This document shows positions 7,846 to 15,791 of a stretch of DNA of 64,000 nucleotides, one piece after another. Within the stretch, counting starts at the first letter, position 1, and each line of letters begins with the position of its first letter. The notes under the pieces are model-generated. The model saw nothing but the letters and a program-made list of their open reading frames with translations, did not search any database and had not been told where the DNA came from. A program made the position numbers and the translations under genes. The stretch lies in the NCBI GenBank assembly GCA_027486345.1, contig JAIXPH010000023.1, forward strand, positions 1 through 64,000, in the 5' to 3' direction. The DNA is from Paracoccaceae bacterium (GTDB lineage: Bacteria; Pseudomonadota; Alphaproteobacteria; Rhodobacterales; Rhodobacteraceae).

Positions 7846-8706
7846 ATGGATTGGCGGGGACGGCGCGTCAGCGGCAATATCGAAGATCGCCGAAGGATCG
7901 GCGCCAGAGGCGGGGCCAGTGTGGGCGGTGCCGGCGTGCTGGCCATCGTGGTGATCGGCTATTTCCTTGGCATCGACCTCACGCCCCTCTTGCAGGGCGA
8001 GCCGGGTTCGGCCCCGCAGGGTCAGACCCCGACCGAAAGCCGCACCCTCACGGCCGAGGATCAGGCGATGGGAGAGTTCGTGTCGGTCACCCTTGCCGAT
8101 ACCGAAGCGGTCTGGGCGCAGGTGTTCGACCAGCAACTTGGCGCGACCTACACCCCCGCGACGCTGGTGCTGTTCAAGGGGACCACCGACTCCCCTTGCG
8201 GCGGGGCCTCGCAGGCGACAGGGCCGTTCTACTGCCCCGTGGATCGCAAGGTCTATCTCGACACCGGGTTTTTCATGACGCTGGACCGCCAGCTTGGCGC
8301 GGGCGGCGATTTCGCGGCGGCCTATGTGGTGGCGCATGAGATCGGGCATCACGTGCAGAACGAGTTGGGGGTGCTGGGCAAGACCAACCGCGCCCGTGCC
8401 AGCGCCTCCGACGCCGAGGGCAACGCCATTTCGGTGCGGGTGGAACTAATGGCCGATTGTCTGGCCGGGGTCTGGGCGCATCACGCCGCGCGCCAGTTGG
8501 GCACGCTGGACCGGGGCGACGTGGCCGAGGCGATGAACGCCGCCGCCCGGATCGGGGATGACAGCCTGCAACGCGCGGCAGGTCGCACGCCGGTGCCTGA
8601 CAGCTTTACCCACGGCTCCTCCGCCCAGCGGATGCGCTGGTTCGAGACCGGGCAAACCTCCGGTCAGGTGGCGCGGTGCGACACCTTCGCGGCGGACCAG
8701 CCCTGA
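7846..8706 (+). CDS. Neutral zinc metallopeptidase (YpfJ family)
   Basis: A 286-residue membrane-anchored zinc protease of the YpfJ/KPN_02809 family. The N-terminus MDWRGRRVSGNIEDRR is typical; one transmembrane helix follows (GVLAIVVIGYFLGIDL, about residues 30-48), then an extracytoplasmic catalytic domain with HEIGHH near residue 165 and a downstream ELMADCLAGVW acidic ligand segment. The start at 7846 has GGAGG about 7 bp upstream. No partner gene is adjacent. Function in bacteria is not well defined. Confidence 0.92.
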   Translation: MDWRGRRVSGNIEDRRRIGARGGASVGGAGVLAIVVIGYFLGIDLTPLLQGEPGSAPQGQTPTESRTLTAEDQAMGEFVSVTLADTEAVWAQVFDQQLGATYTPATLVLFKGTTDSPCGGASQATGPFYCPVDRKVYLDTGFFMTLDRQLGAGGDFAAAYVVAHEIGHHVQNELGVLGKTNRARASASDAEGNAISVRVELMADCLAGVWAHHAARQLGTLDRGDVAEAMNAAARIGDDSLQRAAGRTPVPDSFTHGSSAQRMRWFETGQTSGQVARCDTFAADQP

Positions 8707-8744
8707 GCGGCCCGGCAAATCGCCGTGGGGCGGTGTTCAGCCGC

Positions 8745-8775
8745 TTGACACCGCCGCGCCCGTGCCGCATCTAGG
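8745..8775 (+). promoter_or_regulatory. Putative sigma70-type promoter of tRNA-Leu
   Basis: A consensus -35 box TTGACA at 8745-8750 is followed by about 18 bp and then CATCTAGG (8768-8775) as a weak -10. The tRNA starts about 10 bp further on. The perfect -35 and the short distance to a stable RNA gene are the support; the -10 is poor. Confidence 0.55.
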
Positions 8776-8784
8776 CCACCGTGC

Positions 8785-8868
8785 GCGGGCGTGGCGGAAT
8801 GGTAGACGCGACAGACTCAAACTCTGTTTCCGCAAGGAGTGTCGGTTCGAGTCCGACCGCCCGCACCA
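8785..8868 (+). tRNA. tRNA-Leu (anticodon CAA)
   Basis: An 84-nt class II tRNA with the CCA end encoded. The acceptor stem pairs GCGGGCG (8785-8791) with CGCCCGC (8858-8864), then A and CCA. The anticodon stem ACAGA/TCTGT encloses the loop CTCAAAC, so the anticodon is CAA, reading UUG. A long variable arm follows, then a T arm with GGTTCGAGTCC. UUG is a rare leucine codon in GC-rich genomes. Confidence 0.96.
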
Positions 8869-8983
8869 CTTTCCCCTGATCGTGCAGCGCACCCACCGGC
8901 GGATTTCGTCTGATGCGGACGCCCCCGCGGAACAGCCGCCACAGACCCGGCGTTCGCCTGTCCTCAACCGACAGGAGGCACGG

Positions 8984-9163
8984 ATGGAACTTCCCCTCGC
9001 GATTTTGGTCTTTGGTGTGCTTTTGATGATCTGCCTTTACGGGCTTGCCATCTCGTCCCGGCGGGCGGCGCACAACGATGCCTCCCGCCATACGCCGCTG
9101 GGGACGCAGACGGTCGCCCCCGACGCGCAACGCATGGGATCGGCGCGGGGGCCGAACACCTGA
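8984..9163 (+). CDS. Small single-helix membrane protein, unknown
   Basis: A 59-residue protein with one hydrophobic helix at the N-terminus (LAILVFGVLLMICLYGLAI, about residues 5-23), then a basic SSRR stop-transfer and a polar tail rich in A, T and Q. AGGAGG sits about 7 bp before the ATG at 8984, which is a near-perfect ribosome site and the main reason to believe the gene. It lies 115 bp after tRNA-Leu, and 59 bp before another small gene. I do not recognise the family. Confidence 0.65.
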   Translation: MELPLAILVFGVLLMICLYGLAISSRRAAHNDASRHTPLGTQTVAPDAQRMGSARGPNT

Positions 9164-9222
9164 CGGAACCGCAATTGCAATCATGGGTTGTAACCGCTCT
9201 GACATGTCAAGGAGGGGCGCAG

Positions 9223-9417
9223 ATGGCAGGCAACAAGGGAAAGACAAAGGGCGGTTCGGGCAGCGCCGGTGACAAGCGCGGCGGCATCGCCAAGGCCAAG
9301 GAACAGGCGAGCCGTCCGGGCGGCGACACCGCGGGCAGCGCCGAGACGCGCGGCACCGCCAAGCCCTCGGGCGGGGACACCGAATCGCGTGGGGGCAAGA
9401 AACCCGGACGCGACTGA
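9223..9417 (+). CDS. Small Gly/Lys-rich hypothetical protein
   Basis: A 64-residue, low-complexity, very polar protein starting MAGNKGKTKGGSGSAGDKRG. Lys, Gly, Arg, Ser and Thr dominate and there is no hydrophobic core, so it is probably disordered and may bind nucleic acid or serve as a stress protein. GGAGGGG lies about 6 bp before the ATG at 9223, the stop is followed at once by a second in-frame-like TAA, and a strong terminator begins 3 bp after the stop. This clean transcription-unit layout supports a real gene. No family recognised. Confidence 0.7.
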   Translation: MAGNKGKTKGGSGSAGDKRGGIAKAKEQASRPGGDTAGSAETRGTAKPSGGDTESRGGKKPGRD

Positions 9418-9420
9418 TAA

Positions 9421-9460
9421 AAGGGCGGGCGGAGCGCACCGCAGCGCGCCGCCCGCCCTT
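9421..9460 (+). terminator. Strong hairpin terminator after the Gly/Lys-rich gene
   Basis: A 12-bp perfect stem, 9421-9432 with 9449-9460, extended by an A-T pair, with T after the 3' arm. The A-rich start and T-rich end mean it could act in both directions. Confidence 0.8.
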
Positions 9461-9590
9461 TGCTCTGGGGCAAGGTCAGGGGACAAACCCGTCCCAAAGG
9501 CGAGGGGGATGCATCCTTGGGTTGCGTTGCCGCGATCGGGACAAAGGCGCAGACTGGCCCCATCCCCGTCAGCACAGGACGCCCGCCCCG

Positions 9591-9872
9591 ATGACCCGCT
9601 CTTCGCTTTGCCACTTTGCACCCGACCTGCCCGCCGCGCCCGAAGGCGCATCACGACCCGCGCCCCAAGGCCCCACCGCCGGGATGTTGAACGTCACCCA
9701 GCACTGGTTTGACCGCGACATGGACCAATGGGGCAAGACCCGTGGGCAGGATGTGCACGAGGCCAACCACCGCCTGTCTTGCGTGCTTGGACCGGATGGC
9801 GCGCCGCTGGTCTATCTCAAACCCCGCATCGGCTTTGACCTGACCCCGCGCGCGCGCCGTCAGGAGCGCTGA
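9591..9872 (+). CDS. Hypothetical protein, 93 residues
   Basis: A possible small soluble protein: MTRSSLCHFAPDLPAAPEG at the start, then a more structured-looking part with NVTQHWFDRDMDQWGKTRG and [18 protein letters not shown]. The second half, rich in W, H, F and Y, looks more like a real protein than random GC-rich translation. No clear ribosome site is seen before the ATG at 9591, and the last 13 bp overlap the convergent MobA-like gene. The start could instead be the in-frame ATG at residue 32. Real coding is likely but unproven. Confidence 0.45.
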   Translation: MTRSSLCHFAPDLPAAPEGASRPAPQGPTAGMLNVTQHWFDRDMDQWGKTRGQDVHEANHRLSCVLGPDGAPLVYLKPRIGFDLTPRARRQER

Positions 9873-10450
9873 GCCCGCCACGCCGCCCAGTCCTCGGGCG
9901 TGTCGAGATCGGTCACCGCATGGCGGGCGGGCAGGGGAACCGGGCGCACCCGGTCCTTGTGCCGCTGCAAGACCGACCGTGCGCCCGCATCTCCGGTCAA
10001 CTCCAGCAAGTCCCCGCGCAGATCGGGTGGAAAGAGCACCGGATGGCCTGCCGTGCCATCCGCCGCCGCCCCGCGCAGGATGTGGCCCGGATGCACCGCC
10101 GCCATGGCCAGCACCTGCGTCAGATCGTCGGCGGTGATCTCGGGCAGATCCGCCAGCATCAGCAGGACCGACGTCCCCTCTGGCACGGCCCTGACGCCGG
10201 CCACCAGACTGGCCGCCATGCCCTGCGCCGGGTCCGGCACCGCCACCCGCGTCACCGCCAGACCCGCCACGGCCGCCGCCCGCAAGGGCCGATCCGGGGG
10301 CAGGGCGACCAGCACTGGGCAGCCCGTCTCCAGCGCCCGCAGGGCCACCTGCCGCAGCAGCGGCTGACCTGCCACCCGCTCAAGGCATTTGTCGCCGCCG
10401 CGCATCCGCGACGATGCGCCAGCGGCCAGGATGAGGATCACGACGCTCAT
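9860..10450 (-). CDS. MobA/MocA-like molybdopterin nucleotidyltransferase
   Basis: A 196-residue NTP-transferase-fold protein starting [21 protein letters not shown]; the LAAGxSxRMxxxxK loop is the nucleotide-binding signature of MobA, MocA and related enzymes, which attach CMP or GMP to molybdenum cofactor. [15 protein letters not shown] is the acidic metal site and [15 protein letters not shown] a later conserved segment. MocA-type (CTP, MCD cofactor for xanthine dehydrogenase-like enzymes) fits better than MobA by sequence feel, but no molybdoenzyme gene is nearby. It is divergent from prfA over 76 bp. Confidence 0.85.
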   Translation of the reverse strand: MSVVILILAAGASSRMRGGDKCLERVAGQPLLRQVALRALETGCPVLVALPPDRPLRAAAVAGLAVTRVAVPDPAQGMAASLVAGVRAVPEGTSVLLMLADLPEITADDLTQVLAMAAVHPGHILRGAAADGTAGHPVLFPPDLRGDLLELTGDAGARSVLQRHKDRVRPVPLPARHAVTDLDTPEDWAAWRAQRS

Positions 10451-10526
10451 CCGCGCAGGGTTCCACTCCGTCCCGTCGCCGTCAATCGTCTTGACCGGAA
10501 CCCCGCTTCGCGTCACATCCCCCCCC

Positions 10527-11582
10527 ATGCTGCCGACAGAGAAACTCCATCAGATCATCGCCCGGTTCGAATATCTTGAGGCGCGCCTTCACGCAGGCGC
10601 CGCCCCGGCAGAGATTGCCCGCATCAGCCGCGAATACAGCGACCTGAAACCGGTGGTGGACCAGATCGCCGCCTACCACAGCGCCAAGGCCGATCTGGCC
10701 GAGGCCGAGGCGATGCTCTCCGACCCCGAAATGCGCGCCTTGGCCGAAGAGGAACTCCCCCGCCTGAAGTTCCGCATCCCCGAGATGGAACAGGCCCTGC
10801 GCATCGCGCTTTTGCCGAAAGACGCGGCGGATGGCCGACCTGCCATCCTTGAAATCCGCCCCGGCACCGGCGGCGAAGAGGCGGCGCTTTTCGCGGCGGA
10901 CCTCTTGCGCATGTATCAGCGCCATGCCGATGCCAAGGGCTGGCGGTTCGAGATCCTCGATCAGCAATTCACCGATCTGGGCGGCATCAAGGAACTCACC
11001 GCCCATGTGCAGGGCGAAGGCGTCTTTGCCCGGTTGAAGTACGAATCCGGCGTCCACCGCGTGCAGCGCGTGCCCGAGACCGAGGCCGGCGGGCGCATCC
11101 ACACCTCTGCCGCCACGGTCGCCGTCCTGCCGGAGGCAGAGGAAGTGGACATCGACATCCCCGCGTCCGACATCCGCATCGACACGATGCGCGCCTCTGG
11201 CGCAGGTGGTCAGCACGTCAACACCACCGACTCCGCCGTGCGGATCACGCATATCCCGACTGGGCTGGTCGTCACCAGTTCCGAAAAATCCCAGCACCAG
11301 AACCGCGCCATCGCGATGCAGGTCCTGCGGGCGCGGCTTTATGAGATGGAGCGGGAACGCACCGCCAATGCCCGTGCCGCCGACCGCAAGGCGCAGGTGG
11401 GCACGGGCGACCGCTCCGAACGCATCCGCACCTACAACTTCCCGCAGGGGCGCATGACCGACCACCGGATCAACTTGACGCTCTATTCCCTGGGCCAGAT
11501 CATGCAGGGCGGGTTGGATGAGGTGATCGACGCCCTGACCGCCCATGATCAGGCGGCCAAACTGGCGGAGATGTCGGAATGA
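10527..11582 (+). CDS. prfA: Peptide chain release factor 1
   Basis: A 351-residue class I release factor that reads UAA and UAG. The catalytic GGQ is in [18 protein letters not shown] (near residue 228), the glutamine being the target of PrmC, which is encoded next. [19 protein letters not shown] is the RF1 family block before it. The start at 10527 gives [18 protein letters not shown], as in homologues. The TGA stop overlaps the prmC start, so the pair is translationally coupled. Confidence 0.97.
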   Translation: MLPTEKLHQIIARFEYLEARLHAGAAPAEIARISREYSDLKPVVDQIAAYHSAKADLAEAEAMLSDPEMRALAEEELPRLKFRIPEMEQALRIALLPKDAADGRPAILEIRPGTGGEEAALFAADLLRMYQRHADAKGWRFEILDQQFTDLGGIKELTAHVQGEGVFARLKYESGVHRVQRVPETEAGGRIHTSAATVAVLPEAEEVDIDIPASDIRIDTMRASGAGGQHVNTTDSAVRITHIPTGLVVTSSEKSQHQNRAIAMQVLRARLYEMERERTANARAADRKAQVGTGDRSERIRTYNFPQGRMTDHRINLTLYSLGQIMQGGLDEVIDALTAHDQAAKLAEMSE

Positions 11583-12448
11583 TGCCCGCAGGTGCCACCG
11601 GCAACGATGCGCTGCGCGCCGCCATCCCGCGTCTGGCCGCCGCCGGGGTGCCCGACCCGGCCACCGACGCGCGCCATCTTCTGTCCCATGCGATGCACAT
11701 CGGGCTGGACCGTCTGACGCTGCACCTGCCCGATGTGCTGACCGACACCGCCCGCGCCCGGCTGGAGGATGCAGTTCAGGCCCGCATGCGCCGCCAGCCC
11801 GTGGCCCAGATCACCGGCTGCCGCGTCTTCTGGGGGCGGGAGTTCCGGGTGACGCAAGACACGCTGGACCCGCGCCCGGAAACCGAAATCCTCGTGGCCG
11901 AGGCGGTGAACAAACCCTTTCTCAAGGTGCTGGACCTTGGCACCGGCACGGGCTGCATCCTGCTCTCGGTGCTGGGATCGATGCCGATGGCGGTGGGGCT
12001 GGGGGTTGATGTCTCCGAACCCGCCCTTGACGTCGCGCGCGACAATGCCGAACGGCTGGGGCTGGACCGGCGGGCGCGGTTCATCGCCTCGGACTGGTTC
12101 GCGCAGGTGCCCGGGCGCTATGATCTGATCCTGTCCAACCCGCCCTATATCGCCGCGTCCGAGATGCCCGCGCTGAGCCGCGAGGTGCACGACTGGGAAC
12201 CGCATCTCGCGCTGAGCCCGGGTGAGGACGGCCTTGCCGCCTATCGTATCCTCTGTGCCGGGGCGCCTGCGCGGTTGATGACCGGCGGGCGGCTGCTGGT
12301 GGAGATCGGACCGACACAGGCCACGGCCGTCTCGGCCCTGATGGCGCAGGCGGGCCTGACCGGTATCCGCGTGCTGCAGGACTGGGACGGGCGCGACCGT
12401 GTGGTCTGCGGCGAAAAGCCCGCCGACCCGGAGGCCCCCTGCGCCTGA
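11579..12448 (+). CDS. prmC: Release factor glutamine methyltransferase
   Basis: A 289-residue SAM-dependent methyltransferase that methylates the GGQ glutamine of release factors. The SAM loop is [14 protein letters not shown] (near residue 120) and the catalytic NPPY is in [12 protein letters not shown] (near 185). The N-terminal helical part [20 protein letters not shown] is the PrmC-specific substrate domain. The start overlaps the prfA stop (two tandem ATGs, 11579 and 11582; either is possible). It is followed after 259 bp by the DUF4167 gene. Confidence 0.96.
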   Translation: MMPAGATGNDALRAAIPRLAAAGVPDPATDARHLLSHAMHIGLDRLTLHLPDVLTDTARARLEDAVQARMRRQPVAQITGCRVFWGREFRVTQDTLDPRPETEILVAEAVNKPFLKVLDLGTGTGCILLSVLGSMPMAVGLGVDVSEPALDVARDNAERLGLDRRARFIASDWFAQVPGRYDLILSNPPYIAASEMPALSREVHDWEPHLALSPGEDGLAAYRILCAGAPARLMTGGRLLVEIGPTQATAVSALMAQAGLTGIRVLQDWDGRDRVVCGEKPADPEAPCA

Positions 12449-12707
12449 GACCCGCCGATTGCGGGAAATTCGCCACAGGGCGCGCAAATCCTTGGGGGGA
12501 TTCGCGCTGCAACCGGGGCAGGGACGCAGAATCCGCTTGTCAGACCCGCCCCCGCGTGATTACTCGACCCTGCGCGACGGGACAGGGCTTTGCCCCCCTT
12601 GCGCGAAGCATGCCAGACAGTTCGAACGTCCCCGGCCCGCCGAAAGGCAGCCTTCGCATCGTGGGACATTCCGACAAAGCCCAGGTCATCTGGACCCAAA
12701 GGACAAG

Positions 12708-13814
12708 ATGAGATCTTCCAAGTCCCGCTCGCGTTCAAAGGCGAACCGCCCGCGTTCACTCGGCAACATCATCAACCGCGTGTTCGACAGCTCTGGCCCT
12801 GAGGGGAAAGTGCGCGGCACGCCGCAGCAGATCATCGAGAAGTACCAGTTCCTCGCCCGGGATGCGCAACTCTCGAATGACCGTGTCGCCGCTGAAAACT
12901 TCATGCAGCACGCCGAACATTACACCCGCCTTCTGGGTGAGGCGACGCGCGAGATGGCCGCCGAACAGGAAGAGCGTCAGCGCCAGCAGCAAGGCCAGAA
13001 CGGGGGCCAGAACGGGGGCCAGAACGGCAACCGTGACCGGGATGGCAACGGCAACCGCGAACCCTGGCGCAATGACCGCGATGACCGCCGCGACTGGCGC
13101 GGGGATCGCAGCGACGATGACGTCAGCCCCGTCGAGGTGATCTATTCCGGCGGTGACGACGACAATCTGGTCGAAACGCCCGAAGCCCGCCCGCAGCACA
13201 ACCAGCCACGCCGCGACGACCGGGACGGCAACCGTGACCGGAACGACCGTCGGGACGGCAACCCGCCGCGCAACGACAACCCGAACCGCAATGACAATCG
13301 CAATGACGGGCAGAACCGCAACGACAACCGTCCGCAGGGCGAGCGTCGGGACGGTTACCAACCCCGCCGGGATGACCGTCGCGACGATCAGCCGCGCCGG
13401 GACGAGCAGCCGCGCCGGGACGAGCAGCGCCGCGAGGATCAACCGCGCCGCGACGATCGTCGCGACAACCAGCCCCGCCGCGAAGAGCGTCGCCCGGATG
13501 AACGTCGCCCGGATGAGCGTCGCACCGAGGATCGCCGCCCCGATCCGCGCCCCGACGCGCGCGATGAACGCCCGGCTCCGGCCCCGGCGCCGCAGCCTGA
13601 AAGCGCCGTCGTAGAGGCCGCACCCGTGGCAGAGGCCCCGGCGAAACCCGCCAAGGCCCCGCGTGTGCCCAAGCCCGCCGTGCAGGCCGATCTGGCTCTG
13701 GAAACACCGGGGGCAGAGGCCAAGCCCGCGCCCAAACCCCGCGCCCCGCGCAAGCCAAAGGTGGACAAGCCCGAAGGCGGTGACGGCGGCAACGGTCAGG
13801 CCGCCGCAGAATGA
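12708..13814 (+). CDS. DUF4167 domain protein with long disordered Arg/Asp/Asn-rich tail
   Basis: A 368-residue protein in two parts. Residues 1-75 are a conserved DUF4167 domain: a basic start MRSSKSRSRSKANRPRS, then NIINRVFDSSGPEGKVRG and IIEKYQFLARDAQLSNDRV, predicted helical. The rest is low-complexity: a Q/N/G part with three NGGQ units, a long R/D/N part (repeats such as PRRDDRRD and RRPDE), then an A/P/K-rich tail. Mixed-charge tails of this type suit RNA binding or condensate formation; that is inference. Placement behind prfA-prmC is a common alphaproteobacterial arrangement. The ATG at 12708 has AAAGGA upstream. A strong terminator follows. Confidence 0.92.
   Translation: MRSSKSRSRSKANRPRSLGNIINRVFDSSGPEGKVRGTPQQIIEKYQFLARDAQLSNDRVAAENFMQHAEHYTRLLGEATREMAAEQEERQRQQQGQNGGQNGGQNGNRDRDGNGNREPWRNDRDDRRDWRGDRSDDDVSPVEVIYSGGDDDNLVETPEARPQHNQPRRDDRDGNRDRNDRRDGNPPRNDNPNRNDNRNDGQNRNDNRPQGERRDGYQPRRDDRRDDQPRRDEQPRRDEQRREDQPRRDDRRDNQPRREERRPDERRPDERRTEDRRPDPRPDARDERPAPAPAPQPESAVVEAAPVAEAPAKPAKAPRVPKPAVQADLALETPGAEAKPAPKPRAPRKPKVDKPEGGDGGNGQAAAE
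12993..13028 (+). repeat. Three tandem 12-bp units inside the DUF4167 gene
   Basis: Units of GGCCAGAACGGG (the third ends in C) encode GQNG repeats. A second pair of 18-bp direct repeats lies at 13389-13424 in the same gene. Both keep the reading frame, so copy number may vary between strains. Confidence 0.85.
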
Positions 13815-13815
13815 C

Positions 13816-13846
13816 AAAAACGCCGCCCTGATCGGGCGGCGTTTTT
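13816..13846. terminator. Bidirectional terminator between DUF4167 gene and rsmA
   Basis: A perfect 13-bp stem (13816-13828 with 13834-13846) with a TGATC-type loop, five A at the start and five T at the end. It sits 1 bp after the DUF4167 gene stop and 52 bp beyond the rsmA stop on the other strand, so it can serve both. Confidence 0.92.
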
Positions 13847-13898
13847 CATTGTGGCCCTGTCTGAGGGCGTCAGGCCCCAGCCCTCACCCCCCCAGCAC

Positions 13899-14741
13899 TC
13901 ACGCCTCTGCCACCCGCCGCGCCAGGGCGCAGAACAGCTCCAACGAGATTTCCTCGGCCCGCGCGGTCGGGGGAATGCCAACCGACTCGAGCATCGCCTC
14001 CACCTCCGGCCCCAAGCCTTTCAGGGACGACCGCAACATCTTCCTGCGCTGGTTGAAGGCCATGGTGGTGATGCGGTTCAAGACCTTGGCATCCGCCGGA
14101 TAGCGCGGCCCGTCCAGCCGGGTCAGATGCACCACCGCCGAATGCACCTTGGGCGCGGGGGTAAAGGCTTCGGGCGGCAGGATCATCACGATCTTGGCAT
14201 CGCAGCGCCATTGCGCCAGCAGCGCCAAGCGCCCGTAGTGATCGCCGCGCGGCTTGGCCACGATGCGTTCGGCGACCTCTTTCTGGAACATCAGCGTCAG
14301 GCTTTGCCAATAGGGCGGCCAGACCTCGGGCGTCAGCCAGCGGATCAAGAGTTCCGTCCCCACATTATAGGGCAGGTTCGCCACGACCTTGATCGGTGGG
14401 GTCAAATGCGCCAGCGCGTCCACCTCCAGCGCATCGCCATGGATCACCTGCAAGCGCCCCGGATGGGCCTCGGCAATCTCGGCGAGCGCAGGCAGGCAGC
14501 GCGCGTCCTTCTCGACCGCCAGCACCCGCCGTGCGCCCTCGGCCAGCAGCCCGCGCGTCAGTCCACCGGGACCGGGCCCCACCTCCAGCACATCGGCCCC
14601 AGAAAGATCCCCCGCCATCCGCGCGATCTTTGAGGTCAGGTTCAGGTCGAGCAGGAAGTTCTGCCCCAACTGCCGCTTGGCCTGCAAATCATGCGCCCGG
14701 ATCACCTCACGCAGGGGTGGCAGACCATCAATCGTTCCCAT
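13899..14741 (-). CDS. rsmA: 16S rRNA dimethyladenosine transferase
   Basis: A 280-residue KsgA/RsmA enzyme, which dimethylates A1518 and A1519 of 16S rRNA late in 30S assembly. The SAM site is [16 protein letters not shown] (near residue 50) and the catalytic [14 protein letters not shown] lies near 120. QLGQNFLLD at the N-terminus is the family signature. Last gene of the lpt-surA-pdxA-rsmA row; the 72-bp space to pdxA holds one copy of the intergenic repeat, which may alter its expression relative to the rest. Confidence 0.97.
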   Translation of the reverse strand: MGTIDGLPPLREVIRAHDLQAKRQLGQNFLLDLNLTSKIARMAGDLSGADVLEVGPGPGGLTRGLLAEGARRVLAVEKDARCLPALAEIAEAHPGRLQVIHGDALEVDALAHLTPPIKVVANLPYNVGTELLIRWLTPEVWPPYWQSLTLMFQKEVAERIVAKPRGDHYGRLALLAQWRCDAKIVMILPPEAFTPAPKVHSAVVHLTRLDGPRYPADAKVLNRITTMAFNQRRKMLRSSLKGLGPEVEAMLESVGIPPTARAEEISLELFCALARRVAEA

Positions 14742-14756
14742 GACCCTTGCCCCGTT

Positions 14757-14808
14757 CCCCGTTGCTTAAATATCCCACGGGGGGTGCGGGGGGTGTGAAA
14801 CCCCCCGC
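14757..14808. repeat. Intergenic CAAATATCC-type element, copy 1
   Basis: Core CCCCGTTGCTTAAATATCCC then a G-run, followed by an 8-bp hairpin GCGGGGGG/CCCCCCGC with a 7-nt loop. It fills nearly all the space between rsmA and pdxA. Related copies occur at 25156, 25355, 42698, 48031, 54229 and 57816. Confidence 0.85.
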
Positions 14809-14813
14809 TTCTG

Positions 14814-15791
14814 TCAGATCACCCCGCGCGCGCGTCCCATCTGATGCGCCATCTTCAGCGCCGCGACAAGACTGCCCGCATCGGCAATCCCTTTACCTAC
14901 GATGTCAAAGGCCGTGCCGTGATCGGGTGAGGTGCGGATAAAGGGCAATCCCAGCGTCACATTCACCCCACCGGCAAAGTCCAGCGTCTTGATCGGGATC
15001 AGGGCCTGATCGTGATACATGCAGACGGCCACATCATAGCGGGCGCGGGCGGCGGGGTGGAACATGGTGTCGGCGGGCAGGGGGCCGCGCAGATCAAACC
15101 CTTCGGCGCGCATCTCCTCCAGCAAGGGGGCGATCCAGTCCAACTCCTCAGTCCCCATCGCGCCGCCTTCACCGGCATGCGGGTTCAGACCCGCCACGGC
15201 GATGCGCGGGGCGGCGATGCCGCAATCGCGGATCAGGCCGTCGCGCGTGATGCGGATGGTTTCACGCAAGGACCCGGACGTCAGGGCCGTTGGCACCTGC
15301 GCCAAGGCGATATGGATCGTCGCGGGCACCACGCGCAATTCGGGGCAGGCCAGCATCATCACCACGGGCACATCCCCGCCCAGATGCGCCAGATATTCGG
15401 TATGGCCCGGAAAGGCGAAACCGGCGCCGTCCTTCAGCACCTTCTTGGCAATCGGTGCCGTGCAGAGGGCCGCTGCCTGACCGTCCTGCACCAGCGCCAC
15501 CGCGCGGGCGATGACATCGATCACGCCTTGGGCATTGCGCAGGTCGGGTTGGCCGGGCGTGGCGGGATGCGGGAAATCGTGGCGCAGCACGGGCAGCACA
15601 TCGGGTGCCACGCTCACCGCCCCGGCCGGTGCCGAGACGGCCTGCCACCGTGACCCAAGGGGCAAATGCCGGGGGTCGCCGATCCAGACAAAGGGCAGGT
15701 CCGCCCCCAAGGCCCGTCGTGCCGAGACGGCAATCTCCGGCCCGATGCCTGCGGGATCACCGCAGGTCAGCACCAAAGGGGCGGCGGTCAT
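14814..15791 (-). CDS. pdxA: 4-hydroxythreonine-4-phosphate dehydrogenase
   Basis: A 325-residue PdxA, the enzyme of pyridoxal 5'-phosphate synthesis that oxidises 4-phosphohydroxy-L-threonine with NAD. Family blocks are clear: LTCGDPAGIGPEIA at the N-terminus, FAFPGHTEYLAHL near residue 130, GLNPHAGEGGAMGTEE near 207 with metal-binding histidine, and VCMYHDQALIPIKTLDF near 255. The ATG overlaps the TGA of the surA-like gene by the ATGA pattern. PLP made here is a cofactor for several enzymes in the window, such as GlgP and Kbl, but the linkage with lptD-surA is the widely conserved one. Confidence 0.96.
   Translation of the reverse strand: MTAAPLVLTCGDPAGIGPEIAVSARRALGADLPFVWIGDPRHLPLGSRWQAVSAPAGAVSVAPDVLPVLRHDFPHPATPGQPDLRNAQGVIDVIARAVALVQDGQAAALCTAPIAKKVLKDGAGFAFPGHTEYLAHLGGDVPVVMMLACPELRVVPATIHIALAQVPTALTSGSLRETIRITRDGLIRDCGIAAPRIAVAGLNPHAGEGGAMGTEELDWIAPLLEEMRAEGFDLRGPLPADTMFHPAARARYDVAVCMYHDQALIPIKTLDFAGGVNVTLGLPFIRTSPDHGTAFDIVGKGIADAGSLVAALKMAHQMGRARGVI

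Noticed and set aside
8785-9460. A genomic island at tRNA-Leu
   Set aside because: No integrase, no duplicated tRNA 3' end and no composition shift are seen; only two small unknown genes follow.
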